Made by a program: the position numbers and the translations under genes. The notes beneath the pieces are model-generated. The model was not told where the DNA came from. It did not search any database and worked only from the letters and a program-made list of their open reading frames with translations. Shown piece after piece: positions 35,011 through 46,144 of a stretch of 64,000 bases of DNA. Source of the DNA: Balanoglossus misakiensis. Taxonomy: Eukaryota; Hemichordata. The DNA lies in NCBI GenBank assembly GCA_040954595.2, contig CM082577.2:18724001-18788000 (forward strand), given 5' to 3'. Positions within the stretch are counted from its first letter, which is position 1. Each line of letters opens with the position of its first letter.

Positions 35011-36428
35011 CTTCTACTTCTTCTTCTTTTTCTTCTTCTGTCATTTTCTTTGGCGAGGTAGATCTGGAAAACTGCTAAACCTACCAATTTCAAACTTGGC
35101 ACAATGGTGCAGGCCAATGAGAGCTAGTGCAGTACCCTTGTGAATGTTTAATTAGTCACGTGACCTGATGACCATATATGGGCAAAATTTTCAAATCCGC
35201 CTTATTTGCATATGAATGGAGATATCACAATTCTTTTAGCAACTTTTGCGGACCATGTGGTCAGTGTCCTACATGCCAAATGTCAAGGCCATTGGCCATG
35301 CCAATTTTGAGAAGAAGATTTTTAAGTATTATTTTCCATATTTTTTGACCAAGCCATGGGCCTATACTTTACATAGTAAAGCTATGACCACATATTATTT
35401 TGGATAAATATGCATACATATCTCAAAATCTGTTAGGCCGATCATCTCCAACTTTGGTGTGCAGCAAGCCTAGCATTTGTCAATAATTTTAAGCAGAAAA
35501 AAATAATATGAAAAATCGACAGATTTTTTTATATTAATTTGTTTATTAAATTTATACCTTTGCTTATACCTCTATGGTTAAGCTATGTCCATGTCTTATT
35601 GTGGAATTCTGGTCAGTGCGATAGTCCTGTACAGTGAGTGTCTATTGGTCAGTGAGCACAATGGCACCAAAATAAAAGGCAAAATTTTAGGCTCACCTGT
35701 AACACCTGCTTAACTCATTAATTATGTGCATACCTAATTCTGGGCTAACTAAGAGGGCTAGAGGTTTCGTTCTTGTGGGACATGGACCAGTATAGGGTCA
35801 AAATTTCTTGCCCAAATTTTGGGTGACCTCAGGTGACCTTTGACCTACTTTCCTATATCTCGGCATCCAGAGCAGGTACAGACTTGGCGTTTGGAGGGTT
35901 GGGACTAAAATTGAAAAGCCAAAATGGGGGTCACCTGTGACACCTGCCTACCTCATTAATTATGTGCATACCTAATTCCAGGCTAACCAATAGGGCTATA
36001 GGTTTGGTTTTTGTTGAACATGGACCAGTATAGGTTCAAAATTTCTTGCCCAAATTTTGCTTGACCTTAGGTGACCTTTGACCTACTTTACCAGATCTTG
36101 GCATCCAGAGCAGGTACAGACTTGGCGTTTGGAGGGTTGGGACTAAAATTGAAAAGCCAAAATTGGGGATCACCTGTGACACCTGCCTACCTCATTAATT
36201 ATGTGCATACCTAATTCCAGGCTAACCAATAGTGCTATAGGTTTGGTTTTTGTTGAACATGGACCAGTATAGGGTCAAAATTTCTTGCCCAAATTTTGCA
36301 TGAACTCAGTTGACCTTTGACCTACTTTACCATATCTTGGCATCCAGAGTAGATATGCTTATTGCTATGTTGCTATGTGCTATGTGCTATGTTGGCTTGG
36401 GCCCGCTATTGCTGCTTGCAGCTATATT
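35011..36428 (+). repeat. Monomer 23, family C
   Basis: It is a near copy of monomer 22 without hairpins, with three DR1-like sites. The GCTATGT repeat before the tail is longer (about 36364-36397). Confidence 0.86.
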
Positions 36429-37860
36429 CTTTCTTTCTTTCTTTCTTTCTTTTTTCTTGTGTCAATTCTTCGGCCAACTAAATCTCTGAAACTACTGCAG
36501 GTACACTGCTCAAACTTGCTACAGTGGTCAAGGTCTATGAGTAGATGTGCAGTGACTTGTGAATACTTAATTAGTCATGTGACCTGGCGGCCATCTTGGA
36601 TTTTCTGAAAAAAATCAAATCTCAGATCTCAGAAACTACAAGTCAGATCGACTTCAAATTTGGCATGCAGGTAGACTACCTTCTACCCATCATTTTTGTA
36701 ATTGGAAATTTTGCTGTCAATGTTGCAGTTTTTTTGCTACAATTTTTTTTCTGAAATCTGGCTTAAATTTCAAAAATCTTCTACTCCAGAACCGGTGATA
36801 ACCGAGACACGGGGTTTGGGGTATGTGGTCACCTAACTGATGTCTATCAAGTTTGCGAAGATCATTGTGATTGGTCGAAGATTATGGCGGCCATATTTGA
36901 TTTTCGAAAAACCATAGTTAAACTCCAAAAATCTTCTTCTCCAGAGCGGGCGATAACTGAGTTGCAAGATTCGGGGAGTATGGTCACTACACGGATGTCT
37001 ATCAAGTTTGCAAAGAGCATTGTGATTGGTCGAAGATTATGGCGGCCATATTGGATTTTGTAAAAAGCAGTGAAAATTTGAAATTCCTTTTTCTAGTCTA
37101 AAAATTGATAGCATACAAATTCTTTTTATGGATATCAATCGTCATGTGACTAAAATAGGTTACAATTTTTTGGCGATTTTTCACATGACCTTTGACCTAC
37201 TTATCACGCGGTATTATTTCTGCATATCTAATTCCAGGCTAACCTATATGGCTAGACGTTTGGTTTTTGATGAATGTGGATTAGTGTGTGATCAAAATAT
37301 TTTGCTACTTTTCATGACCCCTTTGACCTCAGCTGACCTCATTAATTATGTACATAGCTAATTACAGGCGAACCAATAGAGCTAGAGGTTTTGTTTTTGT
37401 TGGACATGGACCAGTATGGGATCAACATTTTTTGCCCAAATTATTGGTGACCTCTGGTGACCTTTGACCTACTTTCGCATATCTCAGCATCCAGAGCAGA
37501 TACAGCCATGGCATTTGGTAGGATGGGACCAAAATGTAAAGCCAAATTTTTGGGTCACCTGTGACACCTGTTGACCTCATTAAATATGCACATACCTAAT
37601 TACAGGTGAACCAATAGAGCTAGAGTTTTGGTTTTTGTTGGACATGGACCAGTATGGGTAAAAAAAAATTGCCCAAATGTTGGGTGACCTCAGGTGACCT
37701 TTGACCTACTTCACCCTATTTAAGCAGCAAAAATACACACATCCTTGTTATGTCAAGATATAATACATCCGATAGAAAATTCTGTTTCTTCTCATTCATA
37801 CTGTGCATATATAATTCAAGATCAGCGCTTGGGCCCGACAATGCTGCTCGCAGCTTTAAT
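36429..37860 (+). repeat. Monomer 24, family A
   Basis: It has a (CTTT)n head, three DR1-like sites and an AGCGCTTGGGCCCG tail with CTGCTCGCAG. Confidence 0.86.
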
Positions 37861-39525
37861 TCTTTCTTTCTTTCTTTATTCTTGGTTCACTTCTTTCGCG
37901 CTCTAGATCTCAGGCACCGCTGCAGGTACAGTTCTCAAACTTGCTACAGTGGTCAAGGTCAATGAGTAGATGTGCAGTGACTTGTGAATACTTAATTAGT
38001 CACGTGACATGGCGGCCATATTGGATTTTCTGAAAAAATGCAAATCTCAGATCTCAGAAACTACAAGTCAGATCGAGTTCAGATTTGGCGTGCTGGTAGT
38101 ATACCCTCTGCCCATCATTTTTGTAATTGGATATTTTGCTGTCAATGTTGCAGTTTTTTTGCTACAGTTGTTTTTCTGAAATCTGGTCAAAATTTCAAAA
38201 ATCTTCTTCTCCAGAACCGGCGATAACCGAGTCACGCCGTTTGGGGTATGTGGTCACCTAACTGATGTCTATCAAGTTTGCGAAGATCATTGTGATTGGT
38301 CGAAGATTATGGCGGCCATATTGGATTTTCGAAAAACCATAGTAAAACTTCAAAAATCTTCTTCTCCAGAACGGGCAAAAACCGAGTCACAAGATTTGGT
38401 GTGTGTGGTCATTAAACAGATGTCTATCAAGTTTGCGAAGGGGAATGTGATTGGTCCGAAGATTATGGCGGCCATATTGGATTTTGTGAAAAACGATTAA
38501 AAAGTAAAAATTCCTTTTCTAGCCTAAAAATTGATAGCACAGAAATTCTTTTTATGGATATGAATCATCACATGACAAGAATGAGCTATAAATATTTTGG
38601 TAATTTTGGCAATGACCTTTGACCTACTTTTGATGAATCATTTTTCTGCATATCTAATTCCAGGCTAACCAATAGGGCTATAAGTTTGGTTTTTGATGTA
38701 TGTGGATTTGTATGTGATCAAAAAATTTTGCTACTTTTCATGACCCCTTTGACCTCTGCTGACCTCATTAAATATGCGCATACCTAATTACAGATGAACC
38801 AATAGACCTAGAGATTTGGTTTTTGTTGGACATGAACCAGTATTGGGTCAATTTTTTTTGCCCAAATGTTGGGTGACCTCGGATGACCTTTGACCTACTT
38901 TTGCATATCTCGACATCCACAGCAGATACAGCCTTGGCGTTTGGAGGTATGGGGCCATAATGAAAAGCCAAAGTTTTGGGTCACCTGTGACACCTGCTTA
39001 ACTCATTATTTATGTGCATACCTAATTCCGGGCTAACCAAAAGGGCTAGAGGTCTGGTTTTTGTTGGACATGGACCACTATGGGTCAAAATTTTCTGCCC
39101 AAATTTTGGGTGACCTCAGATGACCTTTGACCTACTTTTGCATATCTCGGCATCCAAAGCAGGTACAGCCTTGGCATTTGGAGATATGGGGCCATAATGA
39201 AAAGCCAAAGTTTTGGGTCACCAGTGACACCTGCTTAACTCATTATTTATGTGCATACCTAATTCCGGGCTAACCAAAAGGGCTAGAGGTCTGGTTTTTG
39301 TTGGACATGGGCCACTATGGGTAAAATTTTCTGCCCAAATTGTGGGTGACCTCTGGGAGACCTTTGACCTACTTAACACTATATCAGCACCAAACATAGA
39401 TATAACCTTGACATTTCATGGGATAAAACACAGCATTATGTTTCTACTCATTAATTATGTGCATATCTAATAATCAGATCAGATAATAGAGCTTGGGCCC
39501 GGACAATGCTGCTTGCAGCTTTAAT
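37861..39525 (+). repeat. Monomer 25, family A
   Basis: It has a short CTTT head with TTGGTTCACTTC. Four DR1-like sites are present, the last reading AGACCTTTGACC. The tail is GAGCTTGGGCCCGG. Confidence 0.86.
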
Positions 39526-41516
39526 CTTCTACTTCTTTTTCTTGTGCAGTTTTTTCGCCAACTAGGATCTTGGAAACGGCTGAAGCTAGAAATCTCAAAC
39601 TTGGCACAATGGTGCAGGTCTATGAGAGCTCGTGCAGTACCCTCGTGAATGTGTAATTAGTCACATGACCTGATGACCATATATGGGCAAAGTTTTCAAA
39701 TGGGCCTAATTTGCATATGAATGACGATATCAAAATTCTGTGCAATCATTTTGCGGACCATATGGTCAGTGTCCTACATGCCGAATTTCAAGGCTCTGGG
39801 CCAAGTCAATTTTGAGAAGAAGATTTGTAAATATTATATTTCATATTTTTTGGACCCAGCCATAGGCCTATACTTTCTATAGTTCTATATGCTCTGACGC
39901 CACTATATATTGTTACAACAATTGACCTCAAATGGGCATCCTGCGCCCGCAAAAAGCAAACACCGATCCAGCTAGTTCTTACGTACCCGCGGAACGTGTT
40001 GTCAGCTGAATCTATCGTGTCGACACGAATTATCAAGATAGCGGTCACCGAAGAGCAGGAGAAAGCACTGGCAATTTTCTCTGCCGAGCTTTCGGTCATC
40101 GACTGGCGGGGGCACATAAGTTCACCTGCTGCGACCGCGCGGGTTAGTACCGTGCGTGGTATCGGCTACCGGCGATTTTGATGCGGGGGACACTGCCAGT
40201 CTATCGGAAGCAGCAGCCGTCGAAGTAAACACCGTGTCCATGAGCACATCGGCTTCCGGAGATTCGGACAACTGTGAATTTTGTTTTTGTTCGCCATGTG
40301 TTACCACACATAGTCAGTCTTGGCTAGTCCGTGGTCTCTACTCGAATTTACCCGGTGTTTCTTACGTTGGGCATAAATGGCACTGATGAGGCTTTCCCCT
40401 CTTCACTTTGTACGGTTGGTACACAAATACAAACGGTCCTTTTCAGGACCAACACAATTTCCAAGAAGAGAACTACCGAATTTATGGACGTGTGCATGTG
40501 TGATAAATTTGGTATGATCATATCCCTATTTTCAGGTCACGCACACTTTGCAATCAACGCCAAAATGTATCAATGGTGCCCAATTTTGATTTGCATAATA
40601 CGTCAATCACGCAAATTCAAACTGAAAATCGTACCGATATACCGGTCATATCTCGGGGACAAAATGATTTCATCTTCGGTTTTTCGAAAGTATTTTCAAA
40701 TTGTATTGCACCAGAAACCGCGGATGTCATGCTAAATAAACTCATGCACTCCTTGATGAATTTAGAGACAAAAAAAATCATCGGTACACCTAAATTTACT
40801 GTCTATTATGGACAACGTCCGTTCTGTTGTTAGTGAGTTTGAATCTCCCACCATTATGAGAAGTCTCGCAAAGTCTCGCCCTTTTATACGGGAGTTGGGG
40901 GTTTAAGCTATGATGCTATGTCCACATCTGTGCAATGGTCCTGTACTGTGACTCTCTATTGGCCCGTGAGCAAAATGGGACCAAAATAAAAGGCAAAATT
41001 TTGGGCTCACCTGTAACACCTGCTTAACTCATTAATTATGTGCATACCTAATTCTGGGCTAACTAATAGGGCTAGAGGTTTTGTGCTTGTGGGACATGGA
41101 CCAGTATAGGGTAAAAAAAAATTGTCCAAATTTTGGGTGACTTCAGGTGACCTTTGACCTACTTTCCTATATCTCGGCATCCAGAGAAGGTACAGACTTG
41201 GCGTTTGGAGGGTTGGGACTAAAATTTAAAAGCCAAAATTGGGGGTCACCTGTGACACCTGTTTATCTCATTAATTATGTGCATACCTAATTCCAGGCCA
41301 ACCAATAGGGTTATAGGTTTGGTTTTTGTTGAACATGGACCAGTATAGGGTCAAAATTTCTTGCCCAAATTTTGGGTGACCTCAGGTGACCTTTGACCTA
41401 CTTTCCTATATCTCCGCTTCCAGAGCAGGTACAGACTTGGCGTTTGGAGGGTTAGGACTAAAATTGAAAAGCCAAAATTGGGGGTCACCTGTGACACCTG
41501 CATATCTCATTAATTA
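39526..41516 (+). repeat. Monomer 26, family B-like, interrupted and truncated
   Basis: It has a B-like head with CGCCAACTAGG. The body is broken by a 1-kb insert at about 39897-40903. Two DR1-like sites (41147 and 41387) follow. The last subrepeat breaks off at CTCATTAATTA, where piggyBac-like sequence begins. Confidence 0.82.
39897..40903. other. Unidentified 1-kb insert in monomer 26
   Basis: The sequence is unlike the array and richer in CpG. Several short open stretches look coding. At 40156-40386 (+) there is a Cys cluster C-x2-C-x-C-x2-C near residues 41-49. At about 40536-40833 (+) an open stretch follows a TTTTCAG acceptor-like site. They lie in one frame but a stop intervenes. I cannot assign a family. 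It could be a retained host exon pair, a processed gene piece or a non-autonomous transposon. The edges lack clear inverted repeats, and the left edge is uncertain because TGACGCCA at 39895-39902 still resembles the array. Confidence 0.5.
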
Positions 41517-41840
41517 ACGACGTGGACCGACGAGACAAATGCCAGCTGACAGTACATCATTAGATTATTTTCGGACATAAAGTCATCGTCATCGTCGTGT
41601 CGTGTCACAATCATTATTTTGGACATATGCTTACTGTGTGATGAAAGGTGAGAGCGCAGTCAAAAGGTCGGGCTGAATAATACAGAGACTCTGAAAATAT
41701 TGTACCTTATTCTTATCAAACACGTTGATGGATATTTTGACAATTGTGACATGTGAACATTTACAAAAAAATGAAATAAATTTGCTTCAAACTCATTGGC
41801 AAAACAAGGACATGGAGTTGCTGTATATTTGTTATTATTG
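41516..41840 (+). mobile_element. piggyBac-like unit, 3' part (copy 0)
   Basis: It matches 51929-52254 closely, starting at ACGACGTGGACCGACGAGAC and including the AATAAA-bearing tail (ATGAAATAAATTTGC). Its 5' part is missing: the array joins directly. On the right it is cut by the gypsy element at a TTATTG. Confidence 0.75.
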
Positions 41841-42302
41841 AAGTAGTTTTCTCAGCGTAGCTAGATTTCTCATCGTGGACCCGGTAATGGTAGCGTCGCC
41901 CACGATGAAATCCTCCCGTACACTTCGACTGGACTACCAACCACCTCGACAGGGTCGGATCGCTTGGAATAGTTGTCAGTGAATGTTTCCCCTGTTCTGT
42001 CTGATGCGGCGACACCCTCTCACATGTACATTGACTCAGCGCAACACCAGCCGGAATGGTTAACAAGAACAACGGATTTATTCGTATTTCGACTGTGTTA
42101 CAAACTTTCACGTCTGCCCAGTTCGGAGGTGGAAGCCCAAGAGAGCGAGAATGAGGTGTATCCCCAGCAAAAGTAGCCCGCCCCAACTATTACCCAATCA
42201 GCACGAATGTGAAGTTCACGTGATATAGTCCGGCCAATCACAGTTCCAGCCTACTTCCTGATAGGCTCAAGCAGCGGTAACTTTGCAAGGTTTTCCATGA
42301 CA
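41841..42302 (-). repeat. 3' LTR of gypsy copy 1
   Basis: On the minus strand it starts TGTCATGGAAAACC next to the polypurine tract and ends GCTGAGAAAACTAC. It carries a 29-bp insertion (about 41983-42012) that the other LTRs lack. Confidence 0.85.
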
Positions 42303-42312
42303 TTCCCCCCGC
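42303..42312 (-). other. Polypurine tract of gypsy copy 1
   Basis: GCGGGGGGAA on the minus strand stands directly before the TGTCATGG LTR start. This is the usual position of the plus-strand primer in LTR elements. Confidence 0.75.
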
Positions 42313-42835
42313 TAGACTTGGTTACTCTCCGAGACCCAGTCATAGCAATCTAAACTACAATAACAAATGGAACACAGAAATCAATAATTCAAATACTAAG
42401 TCAAAAGAGCACATCACTGTTTCTGTTTTAAAGTCTTTGACTCTTAGTGTTCGAAGGTGCAGTTCAATCTACCTTCTGTCTCAGTAAAATAAGTGTCCTT
42501 GTCAAATGGCACACGTATCCTGGTACCCATTTTGTTTTCTTCATCGTCAACAGGTGCTTGAAGTTTTCGTCCTCAACAGGCGCCTGTGAATCCAGTCCTG
42601 CTCATCACAGCTGCCAGGATCAAAATTTTCCCAATCACTTGGACAGCTGTCCTTGTTGTCATAGCCGTATCAAACAATCTGCAACCCTCTACTTTGGCAT
42701 TTTTGTCCTGAGAATTGTCATCTAGTCTATCGGTCCCTCCACACTCTGGCAGTTCACGGTACAACTGTTCGGACCGTACAACACTATTTTGTCTCATCGA
42801 TGGAGATTTGCATTCAAACTCTGGTGCAAGTGGAT

Positions 42836-44128
42836 TCAACGCACCTGTACCATTAGTGGTGGTTGGTTCGTGTGCCATACCACACTGTTTGCACTCCAGA
42901 CTGGTTTCCGAGATAGCGCATCAGCATTTCCATGGCGTACACCGGGACGATGGATACAGGTATAGTCAAAGCGACCGAGCGTCTCTAACCACCTAGCCAA
43001 ATGCCCCTCTGGGTTCTTGAAATTAAGCAACCACACTAATGCAGCATGGTCAGTCCTCAGTGTGAATTTCTGGCCCAGTAAGTAGTGTTTGAAGTATTTT
43101 GTATACTCGATTACAGCCAACAGTTCACGACGCATTACACAGTACTTCCTTTCAGCACCCGATAGCACTCGGCCCGCATAACTAACAGGTCTCTCTTGGC
43201 CACCCTGTACTTGGCTCAACACTGCCCCTATGCCAATACCGCTAGCATCTGTATCCAGTATGAACTCACCCTTTTCCATCGGAAAAGCCAAAACTGGTGC
43301 TGATGTTAGTCTTGCCTTGAGCTGATCAAATGCGTTTTGACAATTCTCTGTCCAAGCAAATACAGAATCTTTCTTTGTTAAGTCATGAAGAGGACGGGCC
43401 AATTCAGCAAACCGCTGTACAAAGCGTCTGTGGTATGACGCCAGCCCCAAGAAGCTTCTTACTTCTGTGACTGTCTCAGGAATCGGCCAGTCTCTAATAG
43501 CCTTGACCTTTCCTGGATCAGTAGCAACCCCTTCCCGAGAAACACGATGCCCCAAAAACTCAACACTGCGTGCAAAAAGCACACACTTACTCGGCTTTAA
43601 TTTGAGATTTGAAGTACGAAGACGTTCAAATACCTTGCACAACCTTTCCAACTCTTCATCAAATGATCTGCCAAATATTATGATGTCATCTAGATACAAA
43701 AGCATTATTTCCCACTGCATACCGGTAAAGACGCGCTCCATCAGACGTTCAAACGTACTAGGGGCATTACACAACCCAAACGGGAGCACCCTCCACTGAT
43801 AGAGTCCACTGCGCGTGACAAATGCGTTCTTTTCTTTAGATCCCTCGTCCAGTTCTACCTGCCAATACCCTGCTTGGAGGTCTAGCGTAGAAAACCATTC
43901 CGACCCGTACAACGCATCTAAAGAATCGTTTATTCGTGGTATAGGGTAGGCATCTTTAATTGACACAGCGTTCAATTTTCTATAATCAACGCACAATCTT
44001 TGTGACCCATCTTTCTTACTAACAAGTACACACGGGGCTGCCCATGGACTAGTTGATTCTTCTATCAAACCCCGCTGTAACAAGTCAGAAACCTGTCGTT
44101 CTATTTCTTCCCGTTTCCATACCGGAGT
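42836..44128 (-). pseudogene. pol: Reverse transcriptase and RNase H, gypsy copy 1
   Basis: This stretch encodes the polymerase that copies element RNA into DNA and the RNase H that removes the template. Visible are the palm motif with YLDD, preceded by a long fingers/palm segment (CVDYRKLN, LDLQAGYWQ), then the thumb-connection (FLGLASYHRRF) and RNase H with TDAS, RELLAVIEY and RTDHAAL, ending near ADALSRKP. The frame continues upstream of 44083 to a TGA at 44129-44131. That TGA is a CGA in copy 2, so it is a C-to-T nonsense change separating RT from the protease/linker frame. Past RNase H the frame shifts relative to copy 2, and integrase is absent. Confidence 0.9.
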
Positions 44129-44930
44129 TCAATATGCGGGTTGCCTTACTGGCGTGGCATTATTGGTTTCAATTTTATGTCGAATGATCCCAGTTTTACC
44201 AATATCATGATCTCCCCGACTAAACACATCATGGTACAGTGTCAACATCTTTAAAACCCTTTCTTGTTGGTAAACTGATAATTTTTTGCAAATTCTTGTG
44301 TATAAATCCACTACATGACCTGGAAGAGGAACATTGCTTCCAGGGCAGGCTTTTGCCTCTTCAGTGCCAGAGGGCGCTCTATCACTGTCATTACCCCAAG
44401 ATTCAACTGCACACTGATCGGTTCGGAGTAATCTCACAACAGTACCAGCCCTCACATGTACAGGTTCAACACTAGCATTGAGAACTCTAACTGGTAAATG
44501 GGTAGATCTCGTGGTCACTAAAGCTTTACATGTCATAATGCCTTGCTCCAGCAATTTACCCCCTTGTACTGGTAACACAACCGCTGTAAGACAAGTATCC
44601 GGGGAAGACTTATCTGTTCTCCCCACCCAGGTTGAATGAATTCTCATTCCCTGTGCACACCCACTTCCAACCTTTGCTGGTCCCGCAAACCAAGGTTCAC
44701 TGGCGATTGGAGTCCTACACATTTTAGCCGGAATAATCATTTCATGTCCAGGGGGAACAAAAACGTCTCCCGCTACCTTTACACGACAAATGAACGGTTT
44801 CATTGTACCAGTGTTACTACATTTCAACCGTTCCCCTTTAATGACTAGCTCCCCTGTCCCTGTATCAATAATACACCCAATTGAATGTAGAAAGCTTATA
44901 CCAATAATGCCATCAGAGCATAGTTCAGCT
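44129..44930 (-). pseudogene. Protease-RT linker of gypsy copy 1
   Basis: This open stretch corresponds to the second two thirds of the 316-residue protease/linker ORF of copy 2. It contains the end of the protease fold (GIIGISFLHSIG; M for the middle S-preceding I in copy 2) and a spacer ending before the RT. It is cut from the protease by a frameshift near 44931, where copy 1 has four extra bases. Confidence 0.75.
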
Positions 44931-45233
44931 ACCCACTAATACCGGAGAGATAGCCCTAGCCCCACCCAAGCAGATATCTAGGTTAACAACTCCACTAACC
45001 ATAAGTGGTGTACCATCAGCTTGGTTCACCTTTACATTTATTGGTTGCAATGCACCGTGAACTCCCACTGAAATTTTCCTATACATTTCTTCTGATATCA
45101 CCATATCAGTTGCTCCCGTATCAACCAGAAAATTCCCCGATACACCACCGGCAGAGGCCTGTATGTACATACTTCTGACACTTGTATTGTTATTAGCCGG
45201 TTGAATTTCCCTAATATTTCCAGTAGTCTGCAC
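44925..45233 (-). pseudogene. Aspartic protease, gypsy copy 1
   Basis: The catalytic signature LVDTGAT stands about 36 residues from the start of the open stretch, followed by a second strand with LDICLGG. Retropepsins cleave the Gag-Pol precursor and act as dimers. The frame is lost near 44931 by a 4-base insertion relative to copy 2. Confidence 0.85.
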
Positions 45234-45304
45234 ACACTGATCAACTGCCTCCCCTTTGGGTCCATACTGGTTGGCTGAGGGTTGACCCGACTTCCGCTCA
45301 GCCC

Positions 45305-46144
45305 CTAATCGTTTCCCGAAACCTTGGGTCGGGTGGGACAGTCCCGCTTCAGATGCCCTGATTCATTACAGTGCCAACACAAACGGCCACTCTGAACTTG
45401 TCCAGATGGGTTTTTTATACTAGTGTTGACCACACGGGCCTTAACCTTTTGGTCAAGTTCAGCTAATTTGTCGGTGATCAAATCAACTTTGTTTGCTATC
45501 ACCCCTATCACTGACTCCAGAGTCTGAGCCATTTTTGCGTCACCCGCTTCAATACCTCTCACTTGTTTACCCAACCCTTTATTGGTTTCAGGGCCATGGC
45601 TTTTCTCTAATAACTGAAAATTCTCCTCCCAAACTGTAGCCTGTATAATGTCGTCAAGTGTGGCACTGGGGGTCCTACCCGCTTCATTAACACGCCTACG
45701 CATAGCAGAATCAGTCAATAAATTGAAAAATGCGTCTATACATAGCCGTTCGAATATGTGACCTTTGGCATCAGGGTACCCAAGTGTTACCATTTCCCTG
45801 ATATCCTGTCCAAGCCCACTTAGAGACTCGCTGGGCTGGAGTACTCTTTGTCTTAATTTTAAACGATAGGTGTCTTCCTGTCCCCCAAAACCAAATCTAT
45901 GATCTAGTAGTTTGCACACTTTCTGGTATGTCAATGACTTTCTGTCAATTGATGTTAACAGCCGCTGGGCTGCCCCATACAACATGGCTTGGAGATACTT
46001 CAACTTTTCAACCTCTCTCCACACATTTATTTCCGCATAAATTTCAAAGTGTGCGAAATAATCATGCCATGCAAGCGATCCATCATACTTATCAGGCTTA
46101 AGTATGGACCCGTGTTTACCTGTACATGATTTGCTATAGATCCT
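45305..46144 (-). CDS. gag: Gag, gypsy copy 1
   Basis: Gag packages element RNA. The open frame begins after a TGA at 46145-46147 and has no ATG before the conserved region, so the true start is not visible; an alternative start or an upstream break is possible. The N-terminal part has KPDKYDGSLAWHDYFAHFE, typical of invertebrate gypsy Gag. Near the C-terminus is one zinc knuckle, CWHCNESGHLKRDC (C-x2-C-x4-H-x4-C). The frame ends 13 residues later. The protease frame starts after a 70-bp gap. Confidence 0.82.
   Translation of the reverse strand, partial: RIYSKSCTGKHGSILKPDKYDGSLAWHDYFAHFEIYAEINVWREVEKLKYLQAMLYGAAQRLLTSIDRKSLTYQKVCKLLDHRFGFGGQEDTYRLKLRQRVLQPSESLSGLGQDIREMVTLGYPDAKGHIFERLCIDAFFNLLTDSAMRRRVNEAGRTPSATLDDIIQATVWEENFQLLEKSHGPETNKGLGKQVRGIEAGDAKMAQTLESVIGVIANKVDLITDKLAELDQKVKARVVNTSIKNPSGQVQSGRLCWHCNESGHLKRDCPTRPKVSGND

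Larger units (their letters stand above)
1..41516 (+). repeat. Tandem array of about 26 complex monomers (families A, B, C, D)
   Basis: The whole stretch is built of monomers in one orientation, each ending in a GCTGCTTGCAGCT[T/A]TA tail and followed directly by a pyrimidine-rich head of the next. Within monomers a subrepeat of about 239 bp recurs (for example starts near 5186, 5425 and 5665). No host gene is visible; the many short open frames here follow repeat periodicity. Tail hairpin, internal satellite and microsatellite head together resemble Helentron/HINE or bivalve pearl-type non-autonomous elements. That class is an inference, since no transposase is present. The array ends abruptly at about 41516 inside a subrepeat. 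Confidence 0.9.
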
